Shown here piece after piece: positions 43,720-51,768 of a DNA stretch of 64,000 bases. Numbering within the stretch: position 1 is the stretch's first letter; each line of letters opens with the position of its first letter. The position numbers and the translations under genes were made by a program. Origin of the DNA: Deltaproteobacteria bacterium (lineage in GTDB: Bacteria; Myxococcota_A; Polyangia; DRWM01; JAAZOP01); the NCBI GenBank assembly GCA_016218765.1, contig JACRCZ010000132.1:29716-93715 (forward strand), in the 5' to 3' direction. The notes beneath the pieces are model-generated. The model saw only the letters and a program-made list of their open reading frames with translations. It was not told where the DNA came from and ran no database searches.

Positions 43720-45332
43720 GGGAATGGATTCTCCACGAAGGCCGGGCGGCCCGCGTCGCGGCGGGTCGCCGGCCGGCCGCCGCCGTCCCTGCCGGGCCGC
43801 GGCCCCGAAACGCCGGCGTCGCGATCGTCGCTCGCACCTCCGGCGTCCTCCGGCGGCGGAGCGGCCGAACGCTGGAGCTTCGCCTGCACGACGCGGTCCT
43901 CGCTGGGCACCACGTCGGTCCAGAACGTCGACCAGCCCGGGGCCTCGACCGTGACGATGAACGGCAGGTCCGAGCGCGCGACCTCGATCGCGAACGGCGC
44001 CGTCTCGACCACCGTCTCCCCGAAGATCGCCCGGCCGCCCTCGGGGACCCCCTCCACCGCCACGCGGACCTTCGTCACCGCGGCGGCGTCCGCCTCCGCA
44101 CTTGCGCCTCCCGCGTCGGCCGCCGCCGGGCCGCCGCCGGATGCCGCCACCGCGCCCGGCGACGGCGCCGCGTCGGCGGCGCCGGACGCGGTCTTCGTCG
44201 GATCGCTCCCGCCCCCCGTTCCCTTTCCGCCGAACGTCCCGCGCAGATAGAGCACCGCCAGGACCGCCACGATGGCCAGCCCGACCAGCGCCCCGATGAG
44301 GGGCACCGGGAGCCCGGAGCGCTTGGGAAGCCGGGACGGCCGGACCGCGTCGTCGGCGACCGTCGAGAGCCGGCTCGTCGAGGAGGAATGCCCCCCCGTG
44401 GGCGTCGCGGCGGGAGGCGCCGACGTACGCAGCGGGCTCCCCGCGTTTCCGTCGCGCGGCAGCATCGGCTCGACGTACAGCAGGTCCGCCTGCATCTGCT
44501 CCACCGTCGAGTAGCGCTCGTCGGGGTTGGTGCGGAGCGCCCGCATCACGACCTGCTCCAGCGCGGCCGGGACCCAGGACGCGAAGTGGCTCAGCGCCGG
44601 CAGCTCGCCGCCCGAGCGGATTTCGGCGAACCGCTCGACCCACAACGTCTGCTGCTGCGTGTTGCGGAAGGGCAGCCGTCCGGCGAGCATGCGGTAGAGC
44701 ATCATGCCGCAGGCGAAGATGTCGGAGCGGGCGTCGAGGGGCTGTTCGAGGAACATCTCGGGGGCGACGTATCCGGGCTTGCCCATCAGCGTGCCCGCGG
44801 TCGTGAGGTTGGAGTCCTCCTCGTCGCCCGGGACCATCGGTCGTGCCAGGCCGAAGTCGAGGATCTTGACCAGCGGCAGCTCCGTGTTCGTCATGCAGAG
44901 GAAGATGTTGCTCGGCCCCAGATCGCGGTGGATGACGCCCGTGCGGTGCGCGGCGGCCAGTCCGTCCAGCGTCTGCAGCATGATCTTGACGGCGATCGCG
45001 GGCCGCAGCAGGCGGTTGCCGCGCAGCCGCTGGTCGAGCCCCTCGCCGTCGAGCAGCTCCATGACGACGAAGGGCTTGCCCTTCTCGTCCGGCCCCGGGA
45101 ACCACCAGTCGAAGATGTTCACGACGTGCGGATGGCGGATGCCCAGCAGCGCCTGGATCTCCCGCTCGAACCGGTTGAGGTACGTCGCGTCCTTCGCGTA
45201 ATCCTCCTTGAGGAACTTGATCGCGTAGGTCTGGTGCGTCGTCACCTTCTCCGTGACGAAGACGGTACCCATCCCGCCCTGGCCGAGCGGCTTGACGATT
45301 CGGTATCCGCGACTGGCGGCCTCGTCGCTCAT
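43716..45332 (-). CDS. Membrane-anchored Ser/Thr protein kinase
   Basis: 538 residues. Kinase domain 10 to about 285: glycine loop GQGGMGTVF, K39 in YAIKFL, catalytic loop HRDLGPSN (D137), DFG at 159-161, and MGKPGYVAPE in the activation segment. The catalytic-loop Lys of HRDLKPxN is Gly here, a deviation; the Asp and Asn are kept. A single membrane helix (VPLIGALVGLAIVAVLAVLYL, about 355-375) leads to an Ala/Pro-rich outside segment and a PEGA-like beta domain (VAVEGVPEGGRAIFGETVV). Start 45332 (MSDEAAS) is preferred over ATG 45356; neither has a clear ribosome site. Confidence 0.9.
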   Translation of the reverse strand: MSDEAASRGYRIVKPLGQGGMGTVFVTEKVTTHQTYAIKFLKEDYAKDATYLNRFEREIQALLGIRHPHVVNIFDWWFPGPDEKGKPFVVMELLDGEGLDQRLRGNRLLRPAIAVKIMLQTLDGLAAAHRTGVIHRDLGPSNIFLCMTNTELPLVKILDFGLARPMVPGDEEDSNLTTAGTLMGKPGYVAPEMFLEQPLDARSDIFACGMMLYRMLAGRLPFRNTQQQTLWVERFAEIRSGGELPALSHFASWVPAALEQVVMRALRTNPDERYSTVEQMQADLLYVEPMLPRDGNAGSPLRTSAPPAATPTGGHSSSTSRLSTVADDAVRPSRLPKRSGLPVPLIGALVGLAIVAVLAVLYLRGTFGGKGTGGGSDPTKTASGAADAAPSPGAVAASGGGPAAADAGGASAEADAAAVTKVRVAVEGVPEGGRAIFGETVVETAPFAIEVARSDLPFIVTVEAPGWSTFWTDVVPSEDRVVQAKLQRSAAPPPEDAGGASDDRDAGVSGPRPGRDGGGRPATRRDAGRPAFVENPFP

Positions 45333-45376
45333 GAACTTCGCGCGGCCGGCCCCCATCCAAACCGTGCCGCACAGCG

Positions 45377-45406
45377 ACAATAGCACGGGGCCTGTCCGCG
45401 CGACAA
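45377..45406 (-). promoter_or_regulatory. Promoter of the kinase-PEGA-FG-GAP operon
   Basis: Minus-strand TTGTCG (45401-45406), 18-base spacer ending TGC, then TATTGT (45377-45382). Another member of the TTGnnn-18-TGC-TA group. The word cgacaata occurs twice, one helical repeat set apart by 24 bases. Confidence 0.5.
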
Positions 45407-45503
45407 TACTCCCTTCGGGCGGTGCGGTGCCCCCTTGCGCCCTCCCCCGCATCGTGCTGCACTTGTCCCCGCCCGCACCGCGGGCAAGGAGGCTCCGCAT
45501 CCC

Positions 45504-46562
45504 ATGCCGCGACCGCTTCTCGTCTGTTCCGTCCTCGCCGTCGTCGCCGCCCTCGCCTCCGGCTGCCGCAAGGCGCCGCCGCCGGCAGGCCCGTCCCGGG
45601 AGGAGGCCCAGAAGATCCTCCGCGGAGTGCTCGACGCACTCGAACGCCAGGACTACGACGGGGCCCTGGCGCAATTCCACGTGCCCTCGACGCTGCAGGC
45701 GGCCGAGGCGAAGACGGCGCTGGCCGGGTTCATCGCGCGGGGCGAGATCTCCGGCCCCGGCCTGGAGGTCCTCTTCGAGCACGGCAAGTGGGGGCGGCTG
45801 ACCGACGTCGTCGGTCGCGAGAAGGCGGCCCGCTTCGCCGAGCGCGTCCAGCGTCCCGTGGACGCGCTGTGGGGCTACTTCGGCCCCGACGAGAAAGGCC
45901 TGGCCATCTTCCTCCTCGGGAAGACCCTCGAGCTCGTGCGCATCGATGACATCGGCACCCTGGGCCCCCCGCCTTCCGCTCCACCCGGACCGGCACCCCT
46001 CTCCCCCGCCCCGGACCAGCAACCCAAAACCGATAGCCGACAACCGCCCCCCCCGGCCGCCGGCGTCGTCCGCCCGGACCTCGTCGCGGACTGGGTCGCC
46101 GACGATGCGCCCCGCACCTACCTGCCCGACGACCTGCACATGCTCGTGGACGGCGGCGACGGCGTCTTCCTGCGCTACGGGTTCGCCTGGGCCGAAAGAC
46201 GGACCTACCGCCCGGCGCAGCCCGCGAACCGCCGCGTGCGAGTGGAGGTGTATGCCTTCTCGACGCCCGCGGGCGCCCTGGGCCGCTACGACCACGACGC
46301 CGCCGAAGGCGGCGGCGCGCCGTGGTCCGCCGACCCCCCGCCGCCGGAGCTGTCCGGCAAGGTCGACGCCGCACGCCTCGACGCCGACCAGCTCCGCCTC
46401 GCCCGCGGCCGCTTCCTCGCCATCCTGCGCTACGAGGACGACGCCGAGACGGATGTCGCGACCTTGATCGCGGGCGCCCGCGAGCCGCTCCTGGCCTTCG
46501 CCGCCGCCCTCGGGGACACCCTCGGGGGACGCGACGAAGAAACCACCGATGGACACCGATGA
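45504..46562 (+). CDS. Lipoprotein with DUF6599-like domain
   Basis: 352 residues from ATG 45504 (GGAGG upstream); signal ending ALASGC. The N-terminal domain (about 30-145) is helical (EEAQKILRGVLDALERQDYDG). A Pro/Gln linker containing a word-like repeat (about 46010-46045) leads to the C-terminal domain: YLPDDLHMLVDGGDGVFLRY, VRVEVYAFSTPAGALGRYD, RGRFLAILRY. That resembles the DUF6599 family, which I recall near DUF362 and polyferredoxin genes. Its last codons and the start codon of the next gene lie inside repeat family A (46539-46570). It probably forms one redox-related unit with the next two genes. Confidence 0.65.
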   Translation: MPRPLLVCSVLAVVAALASGCRKAPPPAGPSREEAQKILRGVLDALERQDYDGALAQFHVPSTLQAAEAKTALAGFIARGEISGPGLEVLFEHGKWGRLTDVVGREKAARFAERVQRPVDALWGYFGPDEKGLAIFLLGKTLELVRIDDIGTLGPPPSAPPGPAPLSPAPDQQPKTDSRQPPPPAAGVVRPDLVADWVADDAPRTYLPDDLHMLVDGGDGVFLRYGFAWAERRTYRPAQPANRRVRVEVYAFSTPAGALGRYDHDAAEGGGAPWSADPPPPELSGKVDAARLDADQLRLARGRFLAILRYEDDAETDVATLIAGAREPLLAFAAALGDTLGGRDEETTDGHR

Positions 46563-46570
46563 ACACCGAT
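46539..46570. repeat. Word-like dispersed repeat, family A (copy 2), at a stop/start junction
   Basis: Identical over 32 bases to 2136-2167. Here it is coding: it supplies the last residues (TTDGHR) and TGA of the lipoprotein gene and the ATG and first residues (MNTD) of the DUF362 gene. Confidence 0.88.
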
Positions 46571-47530
46571 AGGAGGGAGTTCCTCAAGCACGTCGGCGGG
46601 CTGGGCGCCGGGCTCGCGGGCGTCGGCGCGACCGGGCTCCTGTTCCACCAGGCCGAGGCGGACGAGGCGCGGCCCGAGGAGTCCGGCCAGGGGCGGGCAT
46701 TCGACACGCGCGTCCCCGCGGACGCGGCGGCGCCGGTGCTGGTGACCGTGAAGGGGGGCGAGCGGGCCGAGGCGGTGCGGCGCGCGGTCGAGGAGCTGGG
46801 CGGCATCGGACGCTTCGTGAAGTCGGGCGAGACGGTGCTGGTCAAGCCCAACGTCGGCTGGGACCGATTGCCGGCGCACGGCGCGAACACGGATCCCCAG
46901 GTCGTCGCGGCCGTCGTCGAGCTGTGCCGGGGCGCCGGCGCGGCCAAGGTGGTCGTGACCGACGTGTCGTGCAACGACGCCCGCCGCTCGTTCGACCGCA
47001 GCGGCATCTGGCGCGCGGCCGAGGACGCGGGGGCCGAGGTCCTGCTGCCGGCGGACGGCGACTTCGAAGAGGTCGACCTGGGAGGGATCCTCGGCGTCTG
47101 GCAGGTGCTCAAGCCCGTCGCGGCAGCGCAGCGGATCATCAACGTTCCGGTCGCCAAGCACCACGGCACGGCGCGGCTCACCGCGGGCATGAAGAACTGG
47201 TACGGCGTGCTGGGCGACGAACGCCGCTCGCGCCTGCACCGCGAGATCGACCAGGGCATCGCCGACCTCGCCGTCGCGTTCCGCCCGACGCTGACGATCG
47301 TCGATGCGACGCGCGTGATGGTGCGCAACGGTCCCCAGGGCGGCGGGCTCTCCGACGTCGAACAACGCGACCTGCTCGGCGCCTCCACGGACCCCGTGGC
47401 CATCGATGCCTGGGCCGCCGGCCTGCTCGGCCGCACCGTCGAGGACGTCCCGTACATCCACCTCGCCCAGGTCGCCGGCCTGGGCACGGCCGCCGTCGCG
47501 GACGACGCGAGGAGGGACATTGAGCTGTAG
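46559..47530 (+). CDS. DUF362 protein with Tat signal
   Basis: 323 residues. N-terminus DRREFLKHVGGLGAGLAGVG is a twin-arginine export signal, so the protein is exported folded, probably with a cofactor. The DUF362 core follows: VLVKPNVGWDRLP, GAAKVVVTDVSCND, INVPVAKHHGTARLTAGMKN with WYGVLGD, STDPVAIDAWAAGLLG. DUF362 proteins are often encoded with ferredoxins, and the next gene is a polyferredoxin. The ATG at 46559 overlaps the preceding TGA (ATGA) and has no independent ribosome site. Confidence 0.87.
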   Translation: MNTDRREFLKHVGGLGAGLAGVGATGLLFHQAEADEARPEESGQGRAFDTRVPADAAAPVLVTVKGGERAEAVRRAVEELGGIGRFVKSGETVLVKPNVGWDRLPAHGANTDPQVVAAVVELCRGAGAAKVVVTDVSCNDARRSFDRSGIWRAAEDAGAEVLLPADGDFEEVDLGGILGVWQVLKPVAAAQRIINVPVAKHHGTARLTAGMKNWYGVLGDERRSRLHREIDQGIADLAVAFRPTLTIVDATRVMVRNGPQGGGLSDVEQRDLLGASTDPVAIDAWAAGLLGRTVEDVPYIHLAQVAGLGTAAVADDARRDIEL

Positions 47531-47542
47531 GCAGGAGCGCCG

Positions 47543-49234
47543 ATGACCACGGGCCCGCGCGAACGGAGGTGGATCGCCTGGGTGTGGATCCGTCGCTCCG
47601 TCCAGGCCCTGTCGCTCGGCACGTTCCTCTGGCTCGTGCTCGGCACGGACCTCTCGCCCGCGCGGCCCGGCGACGCCTCCGGCCTGCCGATGCCGGTGCG
47701 CGTCTTCTTCGAGCTGGATCCGTTCCTCGCGCTGTCCACCCTGCTCGGCACCGGCATCCTGTACAAGGGGCTCGTCCTCTCCCTGCTCACGCTGGCCCTG
47801 ACCCTGGTGCTCGGCCGCGTCTTCTGCGGCTGGATCTGCCCGCTGGGCACGCTGCAGCAGGCGGCGGCCTGGCTGCGCCGGAAGCTCCCCGCGGGGCGCC
47901 GGCGGGCCCGCAACACCTGGCATCCCGCGCAGCGGACGAAGTACGGCGTGCTCCTGGCGGCCCTGGGCGCCGGCCTCGCCGGCTCGTCGCTCGTCGCGCT
48001 GCTGGACCCGATCGCGATCGCCTTCCGCGGCATCGCGCTCTCCGTCGTGCCCGCCGCCGGCCATGCCGCGCGCCGTGCGATGGACGCGCTGTACGCGACC
48101 GACTACCCGCTCGCCTACGGCGGCGACGGCATCCGCTACCTCATCGCGCAGGGATGGCTGCCGTACCGCGACGCCGTGTTCCAGTCGTCGCTGCTCCTGG
48201 GCGGCGTGCTCCTCGCCGTGCTCGGCCTCTCGCTGTGGCGCCCCCGCTTCTTCTGCCGCTTCGCCTGCCCGCTGGGCGCGCTCCTCGGGCTCTTCTCCCG
48301 GTTCTCCCTGCTGTGGCTGCGCAAGGACGCCTCGCGCTGCAACGCCTGTCGCAAGTGCCTGGACCACTGCCAGGGCGCCGACGGTCCCGAGGACGGCGTG
48401 CCGTGGCGCAAGGCGGAATGCCACGCCTGTCTCAACTGCGTCGCCGCGTGCCCGGAGGGAGCGCTGCGGTTCCAGCTTGCGGCCGGTGGCTCGTGGCTCG
48501 TAGCCGGTGGTCCGACCTCGCCGTCCCCCTCCACCAGCCACGAACTGCCGGCCACCAGCCCGCTTCCCCCCCCCGTCCTCACGATCGACACGCGCCGCCG
48601 CACGCTCGTCGCCGCCTTCGCCTCCGGCATCGTCGTCGTTCCGTTGCTGCGGACGTCGCCGCTCTTCCGGGGTGCCCCCGATCCGCTGCGCATCCGCCCG
48701 CCCGGGGCACGACCGGAGCGCGAGTTCCTCGCGCGGTGCGTGCGCTGCGGCGAGTGCATGAAGGTCTGCCCGACGAACGCGCTGCACCCCGCGGTGGGCG
48801 AAGCCGGCGCCGAGGGGCTCTGGACTCCGGTGCTCGTCCCCCGCATCGGCGCCTGCCAGCCGGGCTGCACCCTGTGCGGTCAGGTCTGCCCCACCGGCGC
48901 CATCCGACTCTTCACGGCCGAGCGCAAGCTCGGCGCGGACGGCCATCCGCCGCTGCGCATCGGCACCGCGAAGCTCGACCGCGGGAGCTGCCTCCCCTGG
49001 GCCACCGGCGAGACCTGCACCGTCTGCGAAGAGTTCTGCCCGACCTCGCCCAAGGCGATCCGCCTCGATCCGGGCCCGTCACCCTCCGCCCCTTTGCTCC
49101 CCGTCGTCGTCCCCGAACGCTGCAACGGTTGCGGCGCCTGCGAGAAGGTCTGCCCCCTCGGCCCCAGTCCCGCGATCATCGTCACCGCGACCGGGGAGAG
49201 CCGCGCCGACGAGCACCACATCCTGGGCAGGTAG
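47543..49234 (+). CDS. Membrane polyferredoxin (NapH/RnfB-like 4Fe-4S protein)
   Basis: 563 residues, AGGAG before ATG 47543. The first about 250 residues form membrane helices with the NapH-type CGWICPLGTLQQ and CRFACPLGALLGL loops. Then come 4Fe-4S clusters: CNACRKCLDHCQ, CHACLNCVAACPEG, CVRCGECMKVCPTN, CTLCGQVCPTG, CTVCEEFCP, CNGCGACEKVCPLG. Between the second and third cluster, a Ser/Pro-rich spacer (about 311-345) is encoded by word-like repeats, then a hydrophobic segment (LVAAFASGIVVVPLL). Predicted to pass electrons across or along the membrane, perhaps to the DUF362 partner. It ends flush against the convergent rtcB stop. Confidence 0.87.
   Translation: MTTGPRERRWIAWVWIRRSVQALSLGTFLWLVLGTDLSPARPGDASGLPMPVRVFFELDPFLALSTLLGTGILYKGLVLSLLTLALTLVLGRVFCGWICPLGTLQQAAAWLRRKLPAGRRRARNTWHPAQRTKYGVLLAALGAGLAGSSLVALLDPIAIAFRGIALSVVPAAGHAARRAMDALYATDYPLAYGGDGIRYLIAQGWLPYRDAVFQSSLLLGGVLLAVLGLSLWRPRFFCRFACPLGALLGLFSRFSLLWLRKDASRCNACRKCLDHCQGADGPEDGVPWRKAECHACLNCVAACPEGALRFQLAAGGSWLVAGGPTSPSPSTSHELPATSPLPPPVLTIDTRRRTLVAAFASGIVVVPLLRTSPLFRGAPDPLRIRPPGARPEREFLARCVRCGECMKVCPTNALHPAVGEAGAEGLWTPVLVPRIGACQPGCTLCGQVCPTGAIRLFTAERKLGADGHPPLRIGTAKLDRGSCLPWATGETCTVCEEFCPTSPKAIRLDPGPSPSAPLLPVVVPERCNGCGACEKVCPLGPSPAIIVTATGESRADEHHILGR
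48473..48577. repeat. Word-like repeats, family C, inside coding sequence
   Basis: Words ggccggtggctcgtggctcg and tagccggtgg (48480-48512) face reverse-complement words accagccacgaactgccgg and ccaccagcccg (48533-48562). The unit forms an imperfect inverted repeat and encodes the Ser/Pro/Gly spacer between ferredoxin domains without breaking the frame. Confidence 0.65.
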
Positions 49235-50692
49235 CTACCCCTTGACCACGCCCAGCGGCTCGATCCGCGCCACCCGGTCGCACAACCCCGCGCCCACCAC
49301 GACGTCGACCACCTCGCCCACGTCCTTGTACGCCTCGGGCATCTCCTCGACGATCGTCGCCCGCGAGGCCGCACGAACGAGGATGCCGTGCGTCCCCAAC
49401 TCCGCGGCGATGTCGCGGCCGCGCGCCTGCCGCTTCGCCTGCGCGCGAGAGAGCAGGCGCCCCGCACCGTGGCAGGTCGAGCCGAACGACTCGGCCATCG
49501 CACCCGGCAGGCCCACGAGGACCCAGCTCGCACGGCCCATGTCGCCGGGGATGAGCACCGGCTGGCCGACGCTCCGGTAGCGCGCCGGAAGCTCGGGATG
49601 CCCCGGCGGGAAGGCCCGCGTCGCTCCCTTGCGGTGCACGCACAGCCGCCGCGACGCGCCCCGCACGTGGTGTTCCTCCCACTTGGCGATGTTGTGGGCC
49701 ACGTCGTAGACCGTGTGCGGCAGCGCGTCACCCTGCCCCGCGAAGACGGCCCGGAATGCGGCGCGAACCTGGTGCGCGATGATCTGGCGGTTGGCGAACG
49801 CGAAGTTCGCCGCCGCCGCCATCCCCGCCAGATAGCGGGTCGCCTCGGGCGTCCCCAGCGGCGCGCAGCAGAGCTGCCGGTCGGGAAGCGCGATCCCGTG
49901 TTTCGCCGCCGTCCGTCCCATCGTCCGCACCGCGTCGTCGCAGACCTGGTGCCCCAGACCCCGCGAGCCCGTGTGGATCGTCACCACGAGCTGTCCGGGG
50001 CGCAGCCCGAACGCCTCCGCCGCGTCCGCCCGGAAGACCTCGGCGATCCGTCCCAGCTCGACGAAGTGGTTGCCGGAGCCGAGCGAGCCGAGCTGCGGGA
50101 GGCCGCGCGCGTGGGCGTGGTCCGAGACGGCCGCGGGGTCGGCGCCCGGGATCCGCCCGCCGCTCTCGATCGCGTCCACGTCGTCGGGCGTCCCCAGCTC
50201 CCGCTCCACCGCCCAGCGCGCCCCGTCGACGAGGCAGCGGTCCAGGTCCCCGCGGTCCAGCCGCACCGCCTCGCCGTGGGAGCCGACGCCGCTGGGAACG
50301 GCTTGGAAGATCCGCTCGAGCAGGGCCGCCAGCGCCGGCCGCACGTCGTCGGCTGCCAGCCCGGTCGCCAGGAGCCGCACCCCGCAGTTGATGTCGTAGC
50401 CGACGCCGCCCGGCGAGACGACGCCCCCGCCGGCGGGATCGAACGCGGCGACGCCCCCGATCGGGAAGCCGTAGCCGAAATGGAAGTCGGGCATCGCGAG
50501 CGCCCGCCCGACCAGGCCGGGCAGATGGGCGACGTTGGCGAGCTGTTCCAGGGCCGTGCCCTCGCCGGCGTCGGACGCCGCCAGGAGCCGCTCGGAAGCG
50601 TAGACCAGCGCTTCGGCGCGCATGGCGCCGGTCTTGGGAATGACCCACCGGAAGTCATCGATCCGCCGCAGCTCGAACCGCGTTCGGCCCAT
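49235..50692 (-). CDS. rtcB: RNA-splicing ligase RtcB
   Basis: 485 residues from ATG 50692 (GGAGGAA upstream). RtcB joins RNA 2',3'-cyclic or 3'-phosphate ends to 5'-OH ends using GTP and manganese. Metal and guanylate residues are present: D100 and C103 in GVGYDINCGVR, H209 in GSLGSGNHF, H240 in HTGSRGLGHQV, H333 in VAHNIA, and the guanylylated H408 in STCHGAGR. Full length with no intein. The 118-base gap to hepT carries a possible -10 (TATGCT, 50728-50733 minus), so rtcB may also have its own promoter. Archease, its usual activator, is encoded upstream on the same strand as a FolK fusion. Confidence 0.96.
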   Translation of the reverse strand: MGRTRFELRRIDDFRWVIPKTGAMRAEALVYASERLLAASDAGEGTALEQLANVAHLPGLVGRALAMPDFHFGYGFPIGGVAAFDPAGGGVVSPGGVGYDINCGVRLLATGLAADDVRPALAALLERIFQAVPSGVGSHGEAVRLDRGDLDRCLVDGARWAVERELGTPDDVDAIESGGRIPGADPAAVSDHAHARGLPQLGSLGSGNHFVELGRIAEVFRADAAEAFGLRPGQLVVTIHTGSRGLGHQVCDDAVRTMGRTAAKHGIALPDRQLCCAPLGTPEATRYLAGMAAAANFAFANRQIIAHQVRAAFRAVFAGQGDALPHTVYDVAHNIAKWEEHHVRGASRRLCVHRKGATRAFPPGHPELPARYRSVGQPVLIPGDMGRASWVLVGLPGAMAESFGSTCHGAGRLLSRAQAKRQARGRDIAAELGTHGILVRAASRATIVEEMPEAYKDVGEVVDVVVGAGLCDRVARIEPLGVVKG

Positions 50693-50810
50693 CGGGGTTC
50701 CTCCGCCGCCGCGCCCCGGCCCGCGGCAGCATAAGGCTTCTTCTTGCGGTGCCGGTCCCGGATCGGATTCGCGTGGTCCGGCGTGTCCCCGAGAACGCCT
50801 GGGGTGACGC

Positions 50811-51242
50811 TCACGCCCGGTCCAGGTCGTACCGCCGCACGACGGCCGCCAGGAACTCCTCGACGTCGCCGAGCTCGTCGCGCGCGATGTCGAAGACGCG
50901 CCGCGGTTCGACGTCGAGGTAGCCGTGGACGAGACGGTTGCGGAAGCCGGCCATGTCTTCCAGCCGCCGGCCAAGCGCATCGTCGACGACGTGCGCCTCG
51001 CGCAGCACGGTGAACACGTCCCGGTAATCCCCGGGTCGCCGCAGGCCCTCCCTCGAGATGACGTGATGCCCGATGTCCAGGCAGGCCTCGATCACGATCT
51101 GCAGCTCCCGTTCGGCGGCGTGCTGCTGGACGACCGACGCAAGGAAATCGTCCAGCGCGAGGTGCTCCAGGCGCCGCAGGCGGCCCAGCTCGACGCGGAT
51201 CGTCGCCATCCGCGCGGCGAGGATGCCGCGATCGATGGTCAC
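50811..51242 (-). CDS. hepT: HepT-like HEPN RNase toxin (DUF86)
   Basis: 143 residues, all helical. The HEPN RNase motif RX4HXY is intact: R101, H106 and Y108 in FRNRLVHGYLDV. In characterised systems the Arg and His cut RNA (tRNA in one case), and the partner MNT enzyme inactivates the toxin by adding AMP to the Tyr. The GTG at 51242 overlaps the stop of the antitoxin gene (GTGA), the usual arrangement with the antitoxin first. Confidence 0.88.
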   Translation of the reverse strand: MTIDRGILAARMATIRVELGRLRRLEHLALDDFLASVVQQHAAERELQIVIEACLDIGHHVISREGLRRPGDYRDVFTVLREAHVVDDALGRRLEDMAGFRNRLVHGYLDVEPRRVFDIARDELGDVEEFLAAVVRRYDLDRA

Positions 51243-51700
51243 CGCAGGCTCCGTGTCGCCGCCTGCCGGAACAGGTCGCGATCGTAGCGCTCCAGCAGCG
51301 GCTCGAAGTCGAGATACTCCCTGAGCGTCCGTGCCTCGTAGTCGCGCGCCGACTCCGGCGATCGGGCCCACAGCAGCCGCGCGTCGCGCAGGATGCCGTG
51401 GCGCAGCGCGACCGGGAGGCGATTCAGCGCCTGCACCGCGACCTCGTCGGTGCCGAGCACCTCGACCGCGCGGCCGGTCCACTCGAGCTGACAGTCCCAC
51501 AGCCGGTCCGGCTCGATCGCGCGATGCGCGAGGGCGGCGAGGTCCACATCGCTGAGCGCATCCGCCTCGCCGCGGGCGCGCGAACCGAAGAGCCACAGCG
51601 CCTCCAGCCGCGGGTCGCCGGCCAGCGCTTCCACGAGGCGGGGCAGGCGCTGCTCCACGTCGGCCGGAACGGATCTGCCGAACTTGATCATCACGCTCAT
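51239..51700 (-). CDS. mntA: MntA-like nucleotidyltransferase antitoxin
   Basis: 153 residues with the minimal nucleotidyltransferase signature GSX10DXD: G39-S40 and D51-V-D53 in FGSRARGEADALSDVDL. The third acidic residue is probably in the VEVLGTD region. The C-terminal helix (ARTLREYLDFEPLLERY) is shared with this family. Known homologues AMPylate the HepT tyrosine. Start ATG 51700; it follows folK-archease by 68 bases and precedes hepT with a 4-base overlap. Confidence 0.87.
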   Translation of the reverse strand: MSVMIKFGRSVPADVEQRLPRLVEALAGDPRLEALWLFGSRARGEADALSDVDLAALAHRAIEPDRLWDCQLEWTGRAVEVLGTDEVAVQALNRLPVALRHGILRDARLLWARSPESARDYEARTLREYLDFEPLLERYDRDLFRQAATRSLR

Positions 51701-51768
51701 GATGGTCCGCCCGGGTGCCGTTGGCAAGGGACCGGCACGGAAGCGGCTCCCGTGTCGGCGGTTCCGCG

